Assembly: GCF_000473895.1 (NCBI RefSeq)
Contig: NZ_ASSJ01000008.1
Coordinates: forward strand, 41,012-105,011
Length of the DNA stretch: 64,000 nt
Reading direction: 5' to 3'
DNA from: Rubidibacter lacunae KORDI 51-2
GTDB lineage: Bacteria > Cyanobacteriota > Cyanobacteriia > Cyanobacteriales > Rubidibacteraceae
A program made the translations under genes and the position numbers. The notes under the pieces are model-generated. The model was not told the DNA's origin and searched no databases. It worked only from the letters and a program-made list of their open reading frames with translations. Below, piece by piece: positions 1 to 11,014 of the stretch. The stretch's first letter is position 1. Each line of letters begins with the position of its first letter.

Positions 1-18
1 TCTGCTTACCTATCTTCG

Positions 19-2127
19 TCAAAACAAATCCGACATCAGCGGTGGAATTGCAATACAGTCGAGCGTGGTGCGTTGACTTTCCTGCAGGGAATTGGCGTCG
101 ATCGCGATTGTCTCAAAGCGCACGGCGTGGGTGCCGATGGGTACCGTCAGGTAAGTTGTTGCTACCAGGCGATCCCCGTCGGGCGCGAAATCGACAAGAG
201 CGCGCGGACCGTCAAGGATCTTCCGCGTGTGGCGGTCTTTCATCCACAGCTTGACGTAGATGCCAGCGGCAGCGGTGGGTAAGGCTACGCGCAAGGTCAG
301 AGCTCGACCGCAGGGCAGTTCCAAAGAATCGAGCTCGATTGCCGGAAGCGGAACGGGTTCGGCCGGCTCTTGCGGCGGCGTTGTACTCGTCGCGACGAAC
401 TCCGCTGGTAAATGGCGCGCTGGAGATTCTGCCTGGGCGTCGACCCAATTCACTTGCAGGTCGGGCTGCTCTTCCCAAAACGGTCCCGGAGCGCGATCGC
501 CTGCCGGTACTGCAATGGCCGGTCCGCAATCGTTATCGTGGCTGCCGTTGCCATCCCAGCCGTTCCCGGAGCCGTTACTGCTGATGTGAGGATTGTTGCC
601 ATGAGGATTGTTGACATGGCCGTGCCCGTTGCGGCGATCGTCGGGTCGATCGGAGTTGCCATGAGTAGCATGGCGATCGCCCGGTAGCGCAGGCAGTTGC
701 GGGGTGTGGGTGACGTAGCGCCCCGCGCCAGGACTCAAGCGCGGAGGCATAACCGACGAGGTAAAGGAAGGCAAGGGTGACGCGATCGCTTCGGCCAAGC
801 GCGCAGCAAAAGTACTGGGATTTGCAGCGGCATCGGGTGATGCCAGAACGGCATCGACTAACGCCTCAAAATCGACGCTGACCGTGAAGGCTTGGCGAGC
901 CAGCGTCGCCGCCGATAAAGACTCGGTTGCAGGCGGGCGGCGTTCGGACTGTTCCAGACGCTGCTCTAGAAACACCTCGCCCAACAGCAAGTGAGTGGTG
1001 CAGTCGGGCGGAATGGGTAGCGTCTGTCCGAACTCTGCCGGGAGCAATCGCGAGTGCAGGTCGAGCGCGATCGTGTAAACGGTCTGGGCGGTCTGCGAAT
1101 CCCACAAGCGCACGCGAAGGTATAAATCCGGCAACATGGCTTGCAGGCGATCGGCAGCCAGTGGGTCTGTCGCTTCGATGCGACCGCACAAAAGCAGTGG
1201 TTGTCCGTGCCTACCGGTAAAGGTCTCGGCAGCCAGAACGATCCGCCAGTCCGGACTGCTGGGTGCATACAGCTCCGGTTTGAAGTTCGGGTCGTCGGGC
1301 ATGCCGTCCTGGGTCTCGTCAGCAACCAGCGGCTCGATCGCGTCATCGAGCAGAGCGTCAATGGTGGTGTGTAGGTGCGATCGCAGATCGCTGATATCTT
1401 GCGGAGCAAAGTCTTCCAGCACCGACCGATCCGGTTCCGACGGCGGCGCAGAATGAGGATCGGAATCGGGAACGTCCGGCGCGAGCAATAGGTCCCCGAC
1501 TGGGGCAACGCGCTTTGCTTCAGCAAGCTCGGGTACGGTTTCGATGAAGAAGGCCTCGTCAGCGTCGTCGGCAACACACTCGAAAACCTCAGACGGGTCA
1601 GCGGAGCTGCCGGACGGAGCCGCTGCGGTGCGATCCCCGAACTCGCCGGGGGCTTCGCGAGTAAGCATGTGGTCGGCCTCATCGCCAGGATCGCCAGCAG
1701 AGCGACCAACCAGGTCGGGAAGCGTTGTCGGAACGCTACCGAAGCTGGGTGGAGGCGGGGCAGACCCGCGTTCTGGTTCGACACTCCAAGCGAGCGATCG
1801 CGTCCAACCTTCTCCCAGCAGCTCGGCCAGAACGTCGCCCCGACAGACCAATTCCCATTCACCGGGCAACAAGTCTGTATCCGGCATCAGCAGAGCCAAC
1901 CCGTCCGCACTGGAGCGACAGCGTTGGGACTCGAATAGATAACCGGCTCCGCTGCCGCTGGACTCAGCCGCCGAGCAAAACGTCATCCGCACGTCCACGT
2001 CCTGATTCGGTCGCGTGCGAGCGGCGATCGCGTATGTGCCGGAAGACAGGATCCTGTCGAGCGGGAACGGTCGCCAGTTGGGGTCGCCGGCGCTGCGGAT
2101 GAGGACTTCCCAAGGTATGGCTGTCAT
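19..2127 (-). CDS. Large conserved-looking hypothetical protein (702 aa)
   Basis: I do not recognise this family. The 702-residue protein opens MTAIPWEVLIRSAGDPNWRP and has no signal peptide or clear membrane segment. It has three parts: an N-terminal globular part (about 1-130), a long acidic and Pro/Ser-rich linker (about 130-260), and a second globular part (about 270-440). A His/Asn/Gly-rich low-complexity stretch (about 500-540) then precedes a beta-rich C-terminal domain (about 590-700). The modular layout suggests a scaffold or surface-associated role, which is inference only. Its stop lies at 19-21, so the gene is complete. It starts 120 bp downstream of hisS on the same strand and could be co-transcribed with it. 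Confidence 0.75.
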   Translation of the reverse strand: MTAIPWEVLIRSAGDPNWRPFPLDRILSSGTYAIAARTRPNQDVDVRMTFCSAAESSGSGAGYLFESQRCRSSADGLALLMPDTDLLPGEWELVCRGDVLAELLGEGWTRSLAWSVEPERGSAPPPPSFGSVPTTLPDLVGRSAGDPGDEADHMLTREAPGEFGDRTAAAPSGSSADPSEVFECVADDADEAFFIETVPELAEAKRVAPVGDLLLAPDVPDSDPHSAPPSEPDRSVLEDFAPQDISDLRSHLHTTIDALLDDAIEPLVADETQDGMPDDPNFKPELYAPSSPDWRIVLAAETFTGRHGQPLLLCGRIEATDPLAADRLQAMLPDLYLRVRLWDSQTAQTVYTIALDLHSRLLPAEFGQTLPIPPDCTTHLLLGEVFLEQRLEQSERRPPATESLSAATLARQAFTVSVDFEALVDAVLASPDAAANPSTFAARLAEAIASPLPSFTSSVMPPRLSPGAGRYVTHTPQLPALPGDRHATHGNSDRPDDRRNGHGHVNNPHGNNPHISSNGSGNGWDGNGSHDNDCGPAIAVPAGDRAPGPFWEEQPDLQVNWVDAQAESPARHLPAEFVATSTTPPQEPAEPVPLPAIELDSLELPCGRALTLRVALPTAAAGIYVKLWMKDRHTRKILDGPRALVDFAPDGDRLVATTYLTVPIGTHAVRFETIAIDANSLQESQRTTLDCIAIPPLMSDLF

Positions 2128-2246
2128 GTCGCATGCGGGGGTGGAGGATGCCGATCCCGTCAGAGATACGGCAGGGGTCGAGTCGGGTAAGTTGCTGCTG
2201 AACGCGCTCGCAACGTACCCAATTAAACCCCAAAGAAAGAAATAGT

Positions 2247-3527
2247 CTATTGGTGGCGCAGACTATTCAGGCGCGCATGCAGTTCCGCAGTTGTTGCGAG
2301 AAGTTGCGCCTGGGGGAGGGTGGTTTGTTCCTGGACGGGCAACCACTTGAGCTTGAGGGTATCGGTGGCAGCTTCTTCCTCTCCGAGCACCAAACAACCG
2401 ATCGCTCCGCTACGATCCGCGCGCTTGAACTGCTTGGCAAAGCCACTGCCGCTAAGGTCGAGTTCCACGGCAAAGCCCGCATGACGGAGCTTCTGCGCTA
2501 GCACTAACGCTTGAGCTTCAGCGCGGTCGCCGCGCGAGACCACGTAGAGATCGGGGGCGATCGCGGGTGGGGGAGTTAGCTCTTGTAAGAGCAAAACCAA
2601 ACGCTCGATCCCGATTGCCCACCCAACGGCTGGGGTAACAGGTCCGCCCAGTTGTTCGATCAGTCCGTTGTAGCGACCGCCGCCGCACACGGTTGCCTGC
2701 GCGCCGAGGTCGTCGGATTGGATTTCGAAAGCGGTGTGGGTGTAATAGTCCAATCCGCGGACCAAGCAGGGGTCGAGCGCGAAGTCGATGCCGAGGTCGC
2801 TCAATTGCTGTTGCACGGCCGTAAAGTGCGCCTGGGACTCCGAACCAAGCGCGTCGAGAATGCTGGGCGCATCGGCCACGATCGCGCGCGTGCGCTCGTC
2901 CTTGCTGTCGAGAATCCGCAGCGGGTTGCGCTCTAGGCGACCTTGCGAGTCGGCGTCGAGGTCGGCTTTGTAAGGCGTCAGGTACTCGATCAAGGCTCTG
3001 CGGTAGCGCTGCCGGTCTGCAGCATCGCCGACGGAGTTGAGCTGCAGGCGCAGGCGCTGCAAACCGAGGGCTCGGAGGATATCGGTGGCGATCGCGATCG
3101 TCTCGACATCGGCACGGGGTGCAGCGCAGCCGATGAGCTCGAGTCCGAGTTGGTGGAACTGGCGCTGGCGCCCGGCTTGCGGGCGTTCGTAGCGAAACAT
3201 TGCACCGCCGTACCACAGCCGCTGCGTGCCCCGAGCGTGCAATCCGTGCTCGATGAAGGCGCGGGCGATGCCGGCCGTGCCTTCGGGGCGCAGGGTCACC
3301 GATCGATCGCCGCGATCGCGAAAGGTGTACATTTCTTTGCCGACCACGTCAGTGGCTTCGCCGATGCCACGTGCGAACAGTTCGGTTTGCTCGAACAGTG
3401 GCGATCGCACCTCCCGGTATGCCGCTCGATCGAGAACCCCCCGCGCGATTGCTTCCACCCGCTGCCAGTACGCCACTTCTTCGGGCAAAATATCCCGCGT
3501 GCCTCGCAGAGCCTGAATCGCCCCCAT
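2247..3527 (-). CDS. hisS: Histidyl-tRNA synthetase
   Basis: Class II aminoacyl-tRNA synthetase that charges tRNA-His in the cytoplasm. The catalytic core carries motif 2 ([13 protein letters not shown]), the histidine-binding LVRGLDYYT loop and motif 3 ([15 protein letters not shown]). A C-terminal anticodon-binding domain follows (DLYVVSRGD onward, with the [20 protein letters not shown] segment typical of HisRS). I chose the start at [10 protein letters not shown], which matches the usual HisRS N-terminus; an in-frame ATG at 3545 would add six residues. About 426 aa is the normal length. The 702-aa unknown follows on the same strand. The DUF1997 gene ends upstream, also on the minus strand. 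Confidence 0.97.
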   Translation of the reverse strand: MGAIQALRGTRDILPEEVAYWQRVEAIARGVLDRAAYREVRSPLFEQTELFARGIGEATDVVGKEMYTFRDRGDRSVTLRPEGTAGIARAFIEHGLHARGTQRLWYGGAMFRYERPQAGRQRQFHQLGLELIGCAAPRADVETIAIATDILRALGLQRLRLQLNSVGDAADRQRYRRALIEYLTPYKADLDADSQGRLERNPLRILDSKDERTRAIVADAPSILDALGSESQAHFTAVQQQLSDLGIDFALDPCLVRGLDYYTHTAFEIQSDDLGAQATVCGGGRYNGLIEQLGGPVTPAVGWAIGIERLVLLLQELTPPPAIAPDLYVVSRGDRAEAQALVLAQKLRHAGFAVELDLSGSGFAKQFKRADRSGAIGCLVLGEEEAATDTLKLKWLPVQEQTTLPQAQLLATTAELHARLNSLRHQ

Positions 3528-3710
3528 ACCTGTAAAATCCCGCAATGGAACCTAACCAGCCTAACAAAGGGGCATTTGCCCGCGATCGCCCGCTCGTCCC
3601 TACGGTACTAACATCGGCATGCATCACCACGCGAGCATCTTGCCCGGAGTGCTCCCGCCGCCTAAACTAACCCAGATACTTCTCCGATACTTCGTTGTCG
3701 TCATCCGATG

Positions 3711-4292
3711 CTACGTTGTCTGCGGATGCGGTGCTGTCGACTTGGTTGCCCCCATCTCGGGGTCGCGCGTCCACTCGCAATAGTCGCGCACCAGCTGCGT
3801 CAAGATTCGCTGCTTAATTCGCTGCAGCACGCTCTTGAGCAATCCGTTGCCTGTTGTCTCCACTAGTCCGCGCGGCATCAACCACAGCGGCGGCGGTAGC
3901 TCCACATCCACGATCAACTCCGCGCGCCCGCGTAAGACCGTTTTGCTCTCCGCTGTCCCTGGCACTAGTTTGCCGCGCAATTGCAGCGCAAAGCGATTGT
4001 TGATGTAGTCGTTACCGACGATCTTCGATTCCTCCGAGCGTACCCACACCGTTCCATCTGTTCCTGCGGTTACGCTCAGAATTGCCATCGGCTGAAAGTG
4101 ATAGAGGTCGAGAAAATCGACCGGACGCAACCGCAACTGGAACCGCTCTCGCCCCAACACCTGTATGAGCTTCGGGTTCGCGATCGCCCGGACCAGGCGC
4201 TGCGGTTGACGCAGGTAGTGACAGATCGGCACCTGCTCGTTGGTGATGGTTAGCTCGACGGATTCGACTGCAGCAAACCGGGTCGTTTTCAT
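3711..4292 (-). CDS. DUF1997 family protein
   Basis: A 193-residue protein, starting MKTTRFAAVESVELTI, that matches the DUF1997 family of cyanobacteria and plastids as I recall it (START/SRPBCC-like lipid-binding fold). Recognisable stretches are the HYLRQPQRLVRAI, LRLRPVDFLDLYHFQP and PPPLWLMPRGLVETTGNG segments. The molecular role is not established. An ATG at 4385 would give a longer N-terminus, but that extension looks unlike the family and crosses the divergent promoter region shared with pheA, so 4292 is preferred. No signal peptide is seen. Confidence 0.8.
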   Translation of the reverse strand: MKTTRFAAVESVELTITNEQVPICHYLRQPQRLVRAIANPKLIQVLGRERFQLRLRPVDFLDLYHFQPMAILSVTAGTDGTVWVRSEESKIVGNDYINNRFALQLRGKLVPGTAESKTVLRGRAELIVDVELPPPLWLMPRGLVETTGNGLLKSVLQRIKQRILTQLVRDYCEWTRDPEMGATKSTAPHPQTT

Positions 4293-4501
4293 ATAAAGTA
4301 AAGTTTCTTTAGGGTCATATTGACTTGTGCCAACTTTTCCCGGTCTCGGGAGCATTACCACCTTGAGGTTGGAAATTCTCGTCATTCCAAAGCCAAAGGG
4401 TGAAGAAATCGACTCTACTATATTTATTAAGCATACGTTGCCGCGGCCTTGCTCTGCAGGACAACGAGCTGTATTTCCTCACCTGTCAAGGCCCGTGGAT
4501 T

Positions 4502-5371
4502 ATGGTCGCGATCGCTTACCTCGGACCGCCCGGCACCTATGCCGAAATAGCGGCCCTGACCTACCAAAGCTGGTTGGCTGACGTCCGCCACTGCACGGCA
4601 ATCCTAAAGCCTTATCCGAGCATTGCGCAGTCGCTACAGGCAGTAGCTGACAGTAAGGTCGATTGCGCGGTCGTCCCAGTCGAGAACTCCACCGAAGGCA
4701 GTGTCACCGTCACGCTCGACATGCTCTGGCAGCTCGATAGATTGCAAATTCAGCACGCGATCGTGTTGCCTATTGCCCACGCCCTGCTCTCGTACAGCAC
4801 CTCCCTGTCCGACGTCCGCGTCGTCTACTCGCACCCTCAAGCCCTCGCCCAATGCCAGCACTGGCTGGAAATATCTTTACCTCAGGCGCGCTTAATCCCG
4901 ACGGCTTCCACCATCGAAGCCGTCAGTCACTTGCGCGATGACTCGAGCTCTAGCGCGATCTCCTCTGTCCGCGCTGCCGAGCTCCACGAGCTGCCCATTC
5001 TCGCCCGAGGTATCAATGACTATCCCGACAATTGCACTCGGTTCTGGGCCGTGTCGCGCGCGCCAAGCCGAACGGGCAGGCTCCTATCGCTTGCATTCAT
5101 CACACCCGATCGCCCGGGTTCTTTAGTCGCACCGCTTGCCGTTTTTGCAGAGCGCGGTCTCAACCTCACCCGCATCGAGTCGCGCCCGACCAAACGATCC
5201 CTGGGCGAATACCTCTTCTTCGTCGATCTCGAAGGTGATATGCAGGATACAAGCGTCCGCGCCGCGCTCAACGCATTGCCGGTCCATACGGAAGTGCTCA
5301 AAATCTTCGGCAACTACGATTTGCTGCCAACCGGATCGACGCGATATACCTGCTCTATCCAGACCTGCTAG
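4502..5371 (+). CDS. pheA: Prephenate dehydratase
   Basis: Converts prephenate to phenylpyruvate in phenylalanine biosynthesis. The N-terminal catalytic domain starts MVAIAYLGPPGTYAE and contains the VPVENSTEGSV loop and the catalytic Thr-Arg-Phe in DNCTRFW. A C-terminal ACT domain follows (LAFITPDRPGSL through the ESRPTKRSLGEYLFFVDLEG motif) and is the likely Phe feedback site. It is a stand-alone dehydratase with no chorismate mutase domain. I took the ATG at 4502 because the open frame before it (ATG at 4400) encodes sequence foreign to the family. It is divergent from the DUF1997 gene. Confidence 0.95.
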   Translation: MVAIAYLGPPGTYAEIAALTYQSWLADVRHCTAILKPYPSIAQSLQAVADSKVDCAVVPVENSTEGSVTVTLDMLWQLDRLQIQHAIVLPIAHALLSYSTSLSDVRVVYSHPQALAQCQHWLEISLPQARLIPTASTIEAVSHLRDDSSSSAISSVRAAELHELPILARGINDYPDNCTRFWAVSRAPSRTGRLLSLAFITPDRPGSLVAPLAVFAERGLNLTRIESRPTKRSLGEYLFFVDLEGDMQDTSVRAALNALPVHTEVLKIFGNYDLLPTGSTRYTCSIQTC

Positions 5372-5427
5372 CAGCTCGAACTGGTTGACCACCGCCGTCC
5401 GTAAAGTGAGAGAGCAAGCGGAAAAGC

Positions 5428-6078
5428 CTAACTAAGAGCATCTTTAAGGGCCGTGCGCGCAGCTAAATGGCTGCGCGTGGTTCCGAGGATTTCCGCTTCA
5501 CGTTGCAAGCGCTCGCCCGTATCTTGCATCTCCAGAAGCGCCTGCTGCTCGGCCGCAACGCCATGCAAGTTACTCGCGACCCAAAATGACAGCTCGCAAG
5601 GTAGACGCGGCAGGTCGTCGGGCAACTCGATTTTTTGGTCGGTCAATTTTGCTGACAGGCGAACCACATCGTTCAAGAGCTTCGCCACGTCATCGGCTAG
5701 CGGCTGTAACTCGCCTACAGGTGGAGTATCTTCAAGCCACTCGACTAAACCCACCCGGTATGGCTTCTCGCGCACGTATTCTAATACGCGGAAACGCTGT
5801 TTCCCCTTAGTCATGATTCGCATGCGGTCGTCTGGCAAGCGTTGAAAGTTCACGATCTCTGCACAGCAACCCACGGATGCATTCTGTCCCTTCGCCGGGT
5901 CAAACATCAAAACGCCGAAGCGACGATCGCTATCAAGAATCGTATTCGTCATGATCCGATAGCGAAACTCGAATATGTGCAGTGGCAGCGGTCGCTCCGG
6001 GAACAGCACGACATCCGGCAATGGAAACAGCGGCAGCTCGCGAACCGCGATCGAGGAGGGAACCATGTCGCTCATCAC
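5428..6078 (-). CDS. LON peptidase substrate-binding domain protein
   Basis: A 216-residue protein consisting of a Lon N-terminal (LAN) domain without ATPase or protease domains. The hallmark start RELPLFPLPDVVLFPERPLPLHIFEFRYR is clear (residues about 13-41), followed by FGVLMFDP and the VNFQRLPDDRMRIMTKGKQRFRV strand. Such free LAN proteins are common in cyanobacteria and plants; their substrate is unknown. It is the last gene of the minus-strand block after rpsJ (80 bp gap), a neighbourhood often seen in cyanobacteria, and may be read from the str operon. Confidence 0.9.
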   Translation of the reverse strand: MMSDMVPSSIAVRELPLFPLPDVVLFPERPLPLHIFEFRYRIMTNTILDSDRRFGVLMFDPAKGQNASVGCCAEIVNFQRLPDDRMRIMTKGKQRFRVLEYVREKPYRVGLVEWLEDTPPVGELQPLADDVAKLLNDVVRLSAKLTDQKIELPDDLPRLPCELSFWVASNLHGVAAEQQALLEMQDTGERLQREAEILGTTRSHLAARTALKDALS

Positions 6079-6157
6079 AGAGAAAAGAACTCCTCCCCTA
6101 CTTTAACGGATCTACCGATAGTGTTTGCGCTCCAAGCACCCGCAAAAACAGGCTTTT

Positions 6158-6475
6158 CTAAAGCTTCACTTCGATGTCGACCCCAGCTGGTAAGTCCAGT
6201 TTCATGAGTGCGTCGATAGTTTTTGAAGACGGTTGGTAAATGTCGATGATGCGACGGTGGGTGCGCGTCTCGAAATGCTCGCGCGAGTCCTTGTCCACAT
6301 GGGGCGATCGCAAGACGCAGTAAATCTTGCGCTTAGTCGGGAGCGGAATCGGGCCGATTGCTGTGGCATTGGTGCGGTTAGCTGTATCGACAATTTTCTC
6401 GCAAGAGGTATCGAGCAAGCGGCGATCGAACGCCTTCAAACGGATGCGAATCTTTTGCTGTTGAATAGTAGCCAT
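6158..6475 (-). CDS. rpsJ: 30S ribosomal protein S10
   Basis: Small-subunit ribosomal protein, also the NusE antitermination factor. The 105-residue sequence beginning [17 protein letters not shown] ends with the conserved [25 protein letters not shown] tail, and the [20 protein letters not shown] loop is typical. An upstream in-frame ATG at 6496 would add seven residues not found in S10; the ATG at 6475 fits the family. Its place after tuf as the tail of rpsL-rpsG-fusA-tuf is the standard cyanobacterial arrangement. Confidence 0.97.
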   Translation of the reverse strand: MATIQQQKIRIRLKAFDRRLLDTSCEKIVDTANRTNATAIGPIPLPTKRKIYCVLRSPHVDKDSREHFETRTHRRIIDIYQPSSKTIDALMKLDLPAGVDIEVKL

Positions 6476-6583
6476 TGTTCGATTTTCGAGGTTCAAAAAG
6501 TGCGAAGCCGGGAGACTTCAAAAACTAGGGAGAAGCGGCAAAATGCTCGCTCCTCCCATATTTTGAGAGTGTAGCCTGGCGAG

Positions 6584-7813
6584 TTACTTGTCGATCTTGG
6601 ACACCACACCAGCACCAATCGTGCGTCCGCCTTCGCGAATGGCGAAACGCATACCTTGCTCGATCGCGATCGGCGTAATCAGCTCCACGGTCATCTTCAC
6701 GCGATCGCCCGGCATCACCATCTCGATTGGGCTGCCATCGTCTGCCGTGAATGCCGTGATCGTCCCCGTTACATCCGTGGTCCGCACGTAGAACTGCGGG
6801 CGATAGTTCGGGAAAAATGGCGTGTGACGGCCGCCTTCTTCTTTCTTAAGGACGTAGACCTCGGATTCGAAGACAGTGTGCGGCGTGATCGAACCGGGCT
6901 TGGCCAAAACCATGCCGCGTTCGATCTCGTCTTTCTGCACTCCGCGCAGCAGCACGCCAACGTTATCGCCAGCCATGCCCTCGTCCAAAGTCTTCTGGAA
7001 CATTTCGACGCCGGTGACGGTCACTTTGCGCGTGTCCGCCAAGCCTACCATCTCGACTTCTTCGCCGACCTTGACCTTGCCGCGCTCGATGCGTCCCGTG
7101 GCTACCGTCCCACGACCGGTGATCGAGAAAACGTCCTCAATTGCCATTAGAAACGGCTTGTCAACTGCACGCTCGGGTGTCGGGATGTACTCGTCTACCG
7201 ACTCCATCAAAGCGTAGATCTTATCGACCCATTCGTCAGAACCCTGCTCGATCTTGGGGTTCGAGGTAAGTGCCTCCACGGCCTTCAGTGCCGAGCCCGT
7301 CACGATCGGGATATCGTCGCCTGGGAAGTCGTATTCGCTGAGCAGCTCGCGCACTTCTAGCTCTACGAGTTCCAACAATTCCTCATCGTCCACTTGGTCC
7401 TGCTTATTCAGGAAGACAACCAAGCTCGGAACGCCCACCTGACGCGCCAGCAGGATGTGTTCGCGAGTTTGCGGCATCGGTCCGTCCGCTGCCGATACGA
7501 CCAAAATCGCACCATCCATCTGTGCTGCACCCGTGATCATGTTCTTCACGTAGTCGGCGTGACCGGGGCAGTCCACGTGAGCGTAGTGACGGTTATCCGT
7601 CTCGTACTCAACGTGAGCGGTGTTGATCGTAATTCCGCGAGCTTTCTCTTCGGGAGCGGCATCGATGTCTTCGTACTTCTTGGCCGTGGCGCGGCCGGTT
7701 GCCGAAAGTGTCATCGTCAGCGCCGCCGTCAGCGTTGTCTTCCCGTGGTCGACGTGACCGATGGTCCCGATGTTGACGTGATCTTTGGTTCTTTCGAATT
7801 TAGCGCGTGCCAT
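6584..7813 (-). CDS. tuf: Elongation factor Tu
   Basis: GTPase that delivers aminoacyl-tRNA to the ribosome. The 409-residue length is normal for cyanobacteria. G1 is GHVDHGKT (19-26), the switch 2 motif is DCPGHADY, and the guanine-specificity motif is NKQDQVDD, where most EF-Tu read NKxD. Domains 2 and 3 follow ([38 protein letters not shown]). It ends [10 protein letters not shown]. It lies 18 bp downstream of fusA, so translation-coupled expression from the str operon is likely. Confidence 0.98.
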   Translation of the reverse strand: MARAKFERTKDHVNIGTIGHVDHGKTTLTAALTMTLSATGRATAKKYEDIDAAPEEKARGITINTAHVEYETDNRHYAHVDCPGHADYVKNMITGAAQMDGAILVVSAADGPMPQTREHILLARQVGVPSLVVFLNKQDQVDDEELLELVELEVRELLSEYDFPGDDIPIVTGSALKAVEALTSNPKIEQGSDEWVDKIYALMESVDEYIPTPERAVDKPFLMAIEDVFSITGRGTVATGRIERGKVKVGEEVEMVGLADTRKVTVTGVEMFQKTLDEGMAGDNVGVLLRGVQKDEIERGMVLAKPGSITPHTVFESEVYVLKKEEGGRHTPFFPNYRPQFYVRTTDVTGTITAFTADDGSPIEMVMPGDRVKMTVELITPIAIEQGMRFAIREGGRTIGAGVVSKIDK

Positions 7814-7831
7814 GATCGTTCCTTACTGTGG

Positions 7832-9907
7832 TTATGCGTTCCCTTGATTTTTGGCGATGACCGCTTCAGCGACGTGGCGCGGTACTTCCTCATAATGGTC
7901 GAATTCCATCGAGAAAATACCTCGACCTTGGGTCTTGGAGCGGATGTCGGTTGCGTAACCGAACATCTCGGCCAGCGGCACCTGTGCGGCGATCTTAGCA
8001 AGTCCTCCTTCGGTGTTCATGCTGCCGATCTGACCGCGACGGGAGTTGAGGTCGCCCATCACGTCCCCGAGAAATTCCTCGGGAACTTCCACTTCGACCT
8101 TCATCATCGGTTCGAGTAAAACGGGATCGGCGAGCTTAACAGCCTCGCGGATACCCATCGAACCGGCGATTTTAAAGGCCATCTCAGACGAGTCTACCTC
8201 GTGGTAAGAACCGTCAACGAGAGTTGCTTTGAGGTCAATGGTGGGGTATCCCGACAGGATACCCGACTCGCAAGTCTCCTTCATCCCAGCTTCAACTGAA
8301 GGAACGTACTCCCGAGGAATCGTACCGCCGACGATTTTGGAGACGAATTCGAACCCGCTGCCGGATTCGCCCGGCTCGACTTCAAGAACAACATGGCCGT
8401 ATTGCCCCTTACCACCACTTTGCCGGATAAACTTGCCTTCGGCACTGGCGCGCTTGCGGATGGTCTCGCGATAGGCCACTTGCGGCTGACCGATGTTGGC
8501 TTCGACCTTGAACTCGCGCAACATGCGATCCACCAAGATTTCGAGATGTAGCTCGCCCATACCAGCAATCACGGTTTGGTTAGTCTCGGGGTCGGTTGCA
8601 ACGCGAAACGTCGGATCTTCATCGGACAGGGACTGCAAAGCTTTGGAGAGCTTCTCCATGTCCTGTTTGGTCTTTGGCTCTACAGCTACCGAAATAACGG
8701 GTTCGGGCACGTAGATCGACTCAAGTACGATCGGCTGCGCGTCGTCGCACAGCGTATCGCCTGTAGTCGTATCTTTGAGCCCGACGATCGCTCCCAGCTC
8801 GCCCGCTCGTAGCTCATCAACTTCGATACGTTCGTTGGACTTAAGAACGATGAGGCGCGACAGCCGCTCTTTCTTGTCTTTAGTCGCGTTGTAAACGTAA
8901 CTTCCCTTCTGCAATACGCCCGAGTAAACGCGAATGAAGGTTAGACGGCCGTATGGATCCGACGCCACTTTGAATGCTAAAGCTGCTAGCGGTTCGTCAT
9001 CGTCGGCCGGACGCACCCCTTCCGTCCCGTCACCCAGCAGGCCGTGAATTGGCGGTACCTCAGTTGGAGCTGGTAGATAATCGACAACGGCATTGAGCAG
9101 CAACTGTACGCCGCGATTCTTGAACGCGGAGCCGCAGAGCATCGGAACCAGCGTGCCCTGCAAGGTACCACGCCGCAAAGCACGCCGAATCTCGACTTCA
9201 GTCAGAGATTCCTCAGCAAGATACTTCTCTAAGAGAGACTCGTCGGTTTCGGCAACGGCTTCGACGAGCTTCGCTCGGAACTCTTCAGCAAGTTCGACAA
9301 CCTCAGCGGGGATCTCGGCAACTTCGATCTCGGTGCCGAGATCGTTACTGTAAATGTATGCCTGCATGCCTACAAGATCGACTAGCCCGCGAAATTCAGA
9401 CTCGCTACCGATGGGGATCTGCACGGGCACGGCGTTGCATAGCAGGCGATCGCGCGCCTGCTCGTAGACTTTGAAGAAATTAGCACCCGTCCGGTCCATC
9501 TTGTTCACAAAACAGATCCGCGGCACCTGGTAGCGGTCGGCTTGCCGCCAAACCGTTTCGGTTTGCGGCTGCACGCCCCCGACCGAACACAACACGGCGA
9601 TCGCTCCGTCGAGTACACGCATGGAGCGCTCGACCTCGATGGTGAAGTCAACGTGACCGGGCGTATCGATGATATTGATCCGATGGTCGAGCCAACTCGT
9701 ACTGATGGCTGCCGCTGTAATCGTGATTCCGCGCTCGCGCTCCTGTGCCATCCAATCCATAACGGCATTGCCATCATGGACCTCGCCAATCTTGTGTGCG
9801 ACGCCAGAGTAATAAAGAATGCGTTCGGTCGTAGTCGTCTTGCCAGCGTCGATGTGTGCGGCAATCCCGATGTTACGAACCCGCTCTAACGGAATTGTGC
9901 GAGCCAT
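7832..9907 (-). CDS. fusA: Elongation factor G
   Basis: Translocation GTPase of 691 residues. It begins [20 protein letters not shown], with the P-loop AHIDAGKTT (18-26), switch 2 DTPGHVDFT and NKMDR for guanine specificity. Domains II-V are all present, including the domain [16 protein letters not shown] loop that mimics the anticodon stem and the domain V region ending in [10 protein letters not shown]. It sits between rpsG and tuf on the minus strand in the str operon. It has the usual length and no odd features. Confidence 0.98.
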   Translation of the reverse strand: MARTIPLERVRNIGIAAHIDAGKTTTTERILYYSGVAHKIGEVHDGNAVMDWMAQERERGITITAAAISTSWLDHRINIIDTPGHVDFTIEVERSMRVLDGAIAVLCSVGGVQPQTETVWRQADRYQVPRICFVNKMDRTGANFFKVYEQARDRLLCNAVPVQIPIGSESEFRGLVDLVGMQAYIYSNDLGTEIEVAEIPAEVVELAEEFRAKLVEAVAETDESLLEKYLAEESLTEVEIRRALRRGTLQGTLVPMLCGSAFKNRGVQLLLNAVVDYLPAPTEVPPIHGLLGDGTEGVRPADDDEPLAALAFKVASDPYGRLTFIRVYSGVLQKGSYVYNATKDKKERLSRLIVLKSNERIEVDELRAGELGAIVGLKDTTTGDTLCDDAQPIVLESIYVPEPVISVAVEPKTKQDMEKLSKALQSLSDEDPTFRVATDPETNQTVIAGMGELHLEILVDRMLREFKVEANIGQPQVAYRETIRKRASAEGKFIRQSGGKGQYGHVVLEVEPGESGSGFEFVSKIVGGTIPREYVPSVEAGMKETCESGILSGYPTIDLKATLVDGSYHEVDSSEMAFKIAGSMGIREAVKLADPVLLEPMMKVEVEVPEEFLGDVMGDLNSRRGQIGSMNTEGGLAKIAAQVPLAEMFGYATDIRSKTQGRGIFSMEFDHYEEVPRHVAEAVIAKNQGNA

Positions 9908-10062
9908 AGCTAACTCCTTACCCCAACGACCCAGCTAAACCCAACTCGGCAGCGATGTTTGGCGCAGCTTACAAATCAATGCCTTCCCCCCGTGCCGTCC
10001 GGCTAGCTAAGCTTGCGGCATCAAACTTTCGGCAACAATGTTGCCCGCGAAAGCCGAGTTTC

Positions 10063-10533
10063 CTAGTAGCGATAGTGAGCAAAGGCCTTGTTAGCTTCAG
10101 CCATTTTGTGCGTCTCTTCGCGCTTCCGGATCGCGCTGCCCGTTTCGTTAGCCGCATCGACGATTTCGTTAGCAAAGCGAACGGACATCGACCGCCCCGC
10201 ACGCGTCCGTGCGAAACGCGCTAGCCAACGCAGAGCTAATGCCGTTCCTCGGGCAGGGCGAACCTCCATCGGAACTTGATACGTGGCACCCCCGACACGT
10301 CGGGCCTTCACCTCAACTAGCGGCGTGACATTGCGCACGGCCTGCTCGAAGACATCTAACGGCTCCTGACCGGTGCGCTCGCCGACAATTTTGAGCGAGT
10401 CATAGACAATTCGTGACGCCAAAGACTTTTTGCCATCCAACATCAAACGGCGAATCGTCATGCTAATTAAGCGGCTGTTATAAACTGGATCGGGTGGGAT
10501 TGGGCGCTTTCGAGCATTACCGCGACGAGACAT
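10063..10533 (-). CDS. rpsG: 30S ribosomal protein S7
   Basis: Primary 16S-binding protein of the small-subunit head. The sequence is 156 residues, the usual length, starting [20 protein letters not shown]. It contains the conserved [15 protein letters not shown] helix (here [25 protein letters not shown]), the [20 protein letters not shown] segment and the C-terminal [13 protein letters not shown] motif. It is the second gene of the str operon, 106 bp after rpsL and about 155 bp before fusA. Confidence 0.98.
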   Translation of the reverse strand: MSRRGNARKRPIPPDPVYNSRLISMTIRRLMLDGKKSLASRIVYDSLKIVGERTGQEPLDVFEQAVRNVTPLVEVKARRVGGATYQVPMEVRPARGTALALRWLARFARTRAGRSMSVRFANEIVDAANETGSAIRKREETHKMAEANKAFAHYRY

Positions 10534-10639
10534 GATAGATAATTACTGGAAATTGCAGTAGACGAAATGAAAAGTGATGCCTGTTTTTTCACGTCAGGCA
10601 ACCGTGTCAGGTGCGAACGACAAATTGAATAAGCCGAGA

Positions 10640-11014
10640 TTATTCTTTTGGGCGCTTTGTCCCGTACTTGGAGCGACCCTGACGCCGGTCTTTAACGCCT
10701 GTGGTATCCAGAGTGCCGCGAATGATGTGGTAGCGCACGCCCGGTAAATCCTTGACACGACCGCCGCGGATAAGAACAACGGAGTGCTCCTGCAAGTTAT
10801 GACCGATACCGGGAATATATGCCGTAACTTCAAACCCGGAGGTCAAGCGCACGCGAGCGACTTTGCGGAGAGCGGAGTTCGGCTTCTTTGGCGTCGTTGT
10901 ATACACGCGCGTGCAAACCCCCCGCCGCTGCGGGCAGGACTTAAGCGCTGGAGATTTAGTTTTTTTCTTGGCTCTGCCGCGTTCGCTGCGGATCAATTGC
11001 TGGATAGTGGGCAT
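10640..11014 (-). CDS. rpsL: 30S ribosomal protein S12
   Basis: Decoding-centre ribosomal protein of 124 residues, starting [13 protein letters not shown]. The [20 protein letters not shown] segment carries the lysine usually linked to streptomycin sensitivity, so a streptomycin-sensitive ribosome is expected. The [17 protein letters not shown] loop is also present. It is the first gene of the minus-strand str operon; the operon promoter should lie in the gene-free stretch upstream (11015-11431). Confidence 0.98.
   Translation of the reverse strand: MPTIQQLIRSERGRAKKKTKSPALKSCPQRRGVCTRVYTTTPKKPNSALRKVARVRLTSGFEVTAYIPGIGHNLQEHSVVLIRGGRVKDLPGVRYHIIRGTLDTTGVKDRRQGRSKYGTKRPKE

Noticed and set aside
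966..1862. 298-residue minus-strand open frame inside the first gene
   Set aside because: It overlaps the 702-residue gene in another frame, is Arg/Cys-rich and matches no family; it is a GC-driven shadow.
2518..3216. 232-residue open frame inside hisS
   Set aside because: Arg/Pro-rich out-of-frame translation of hisS.
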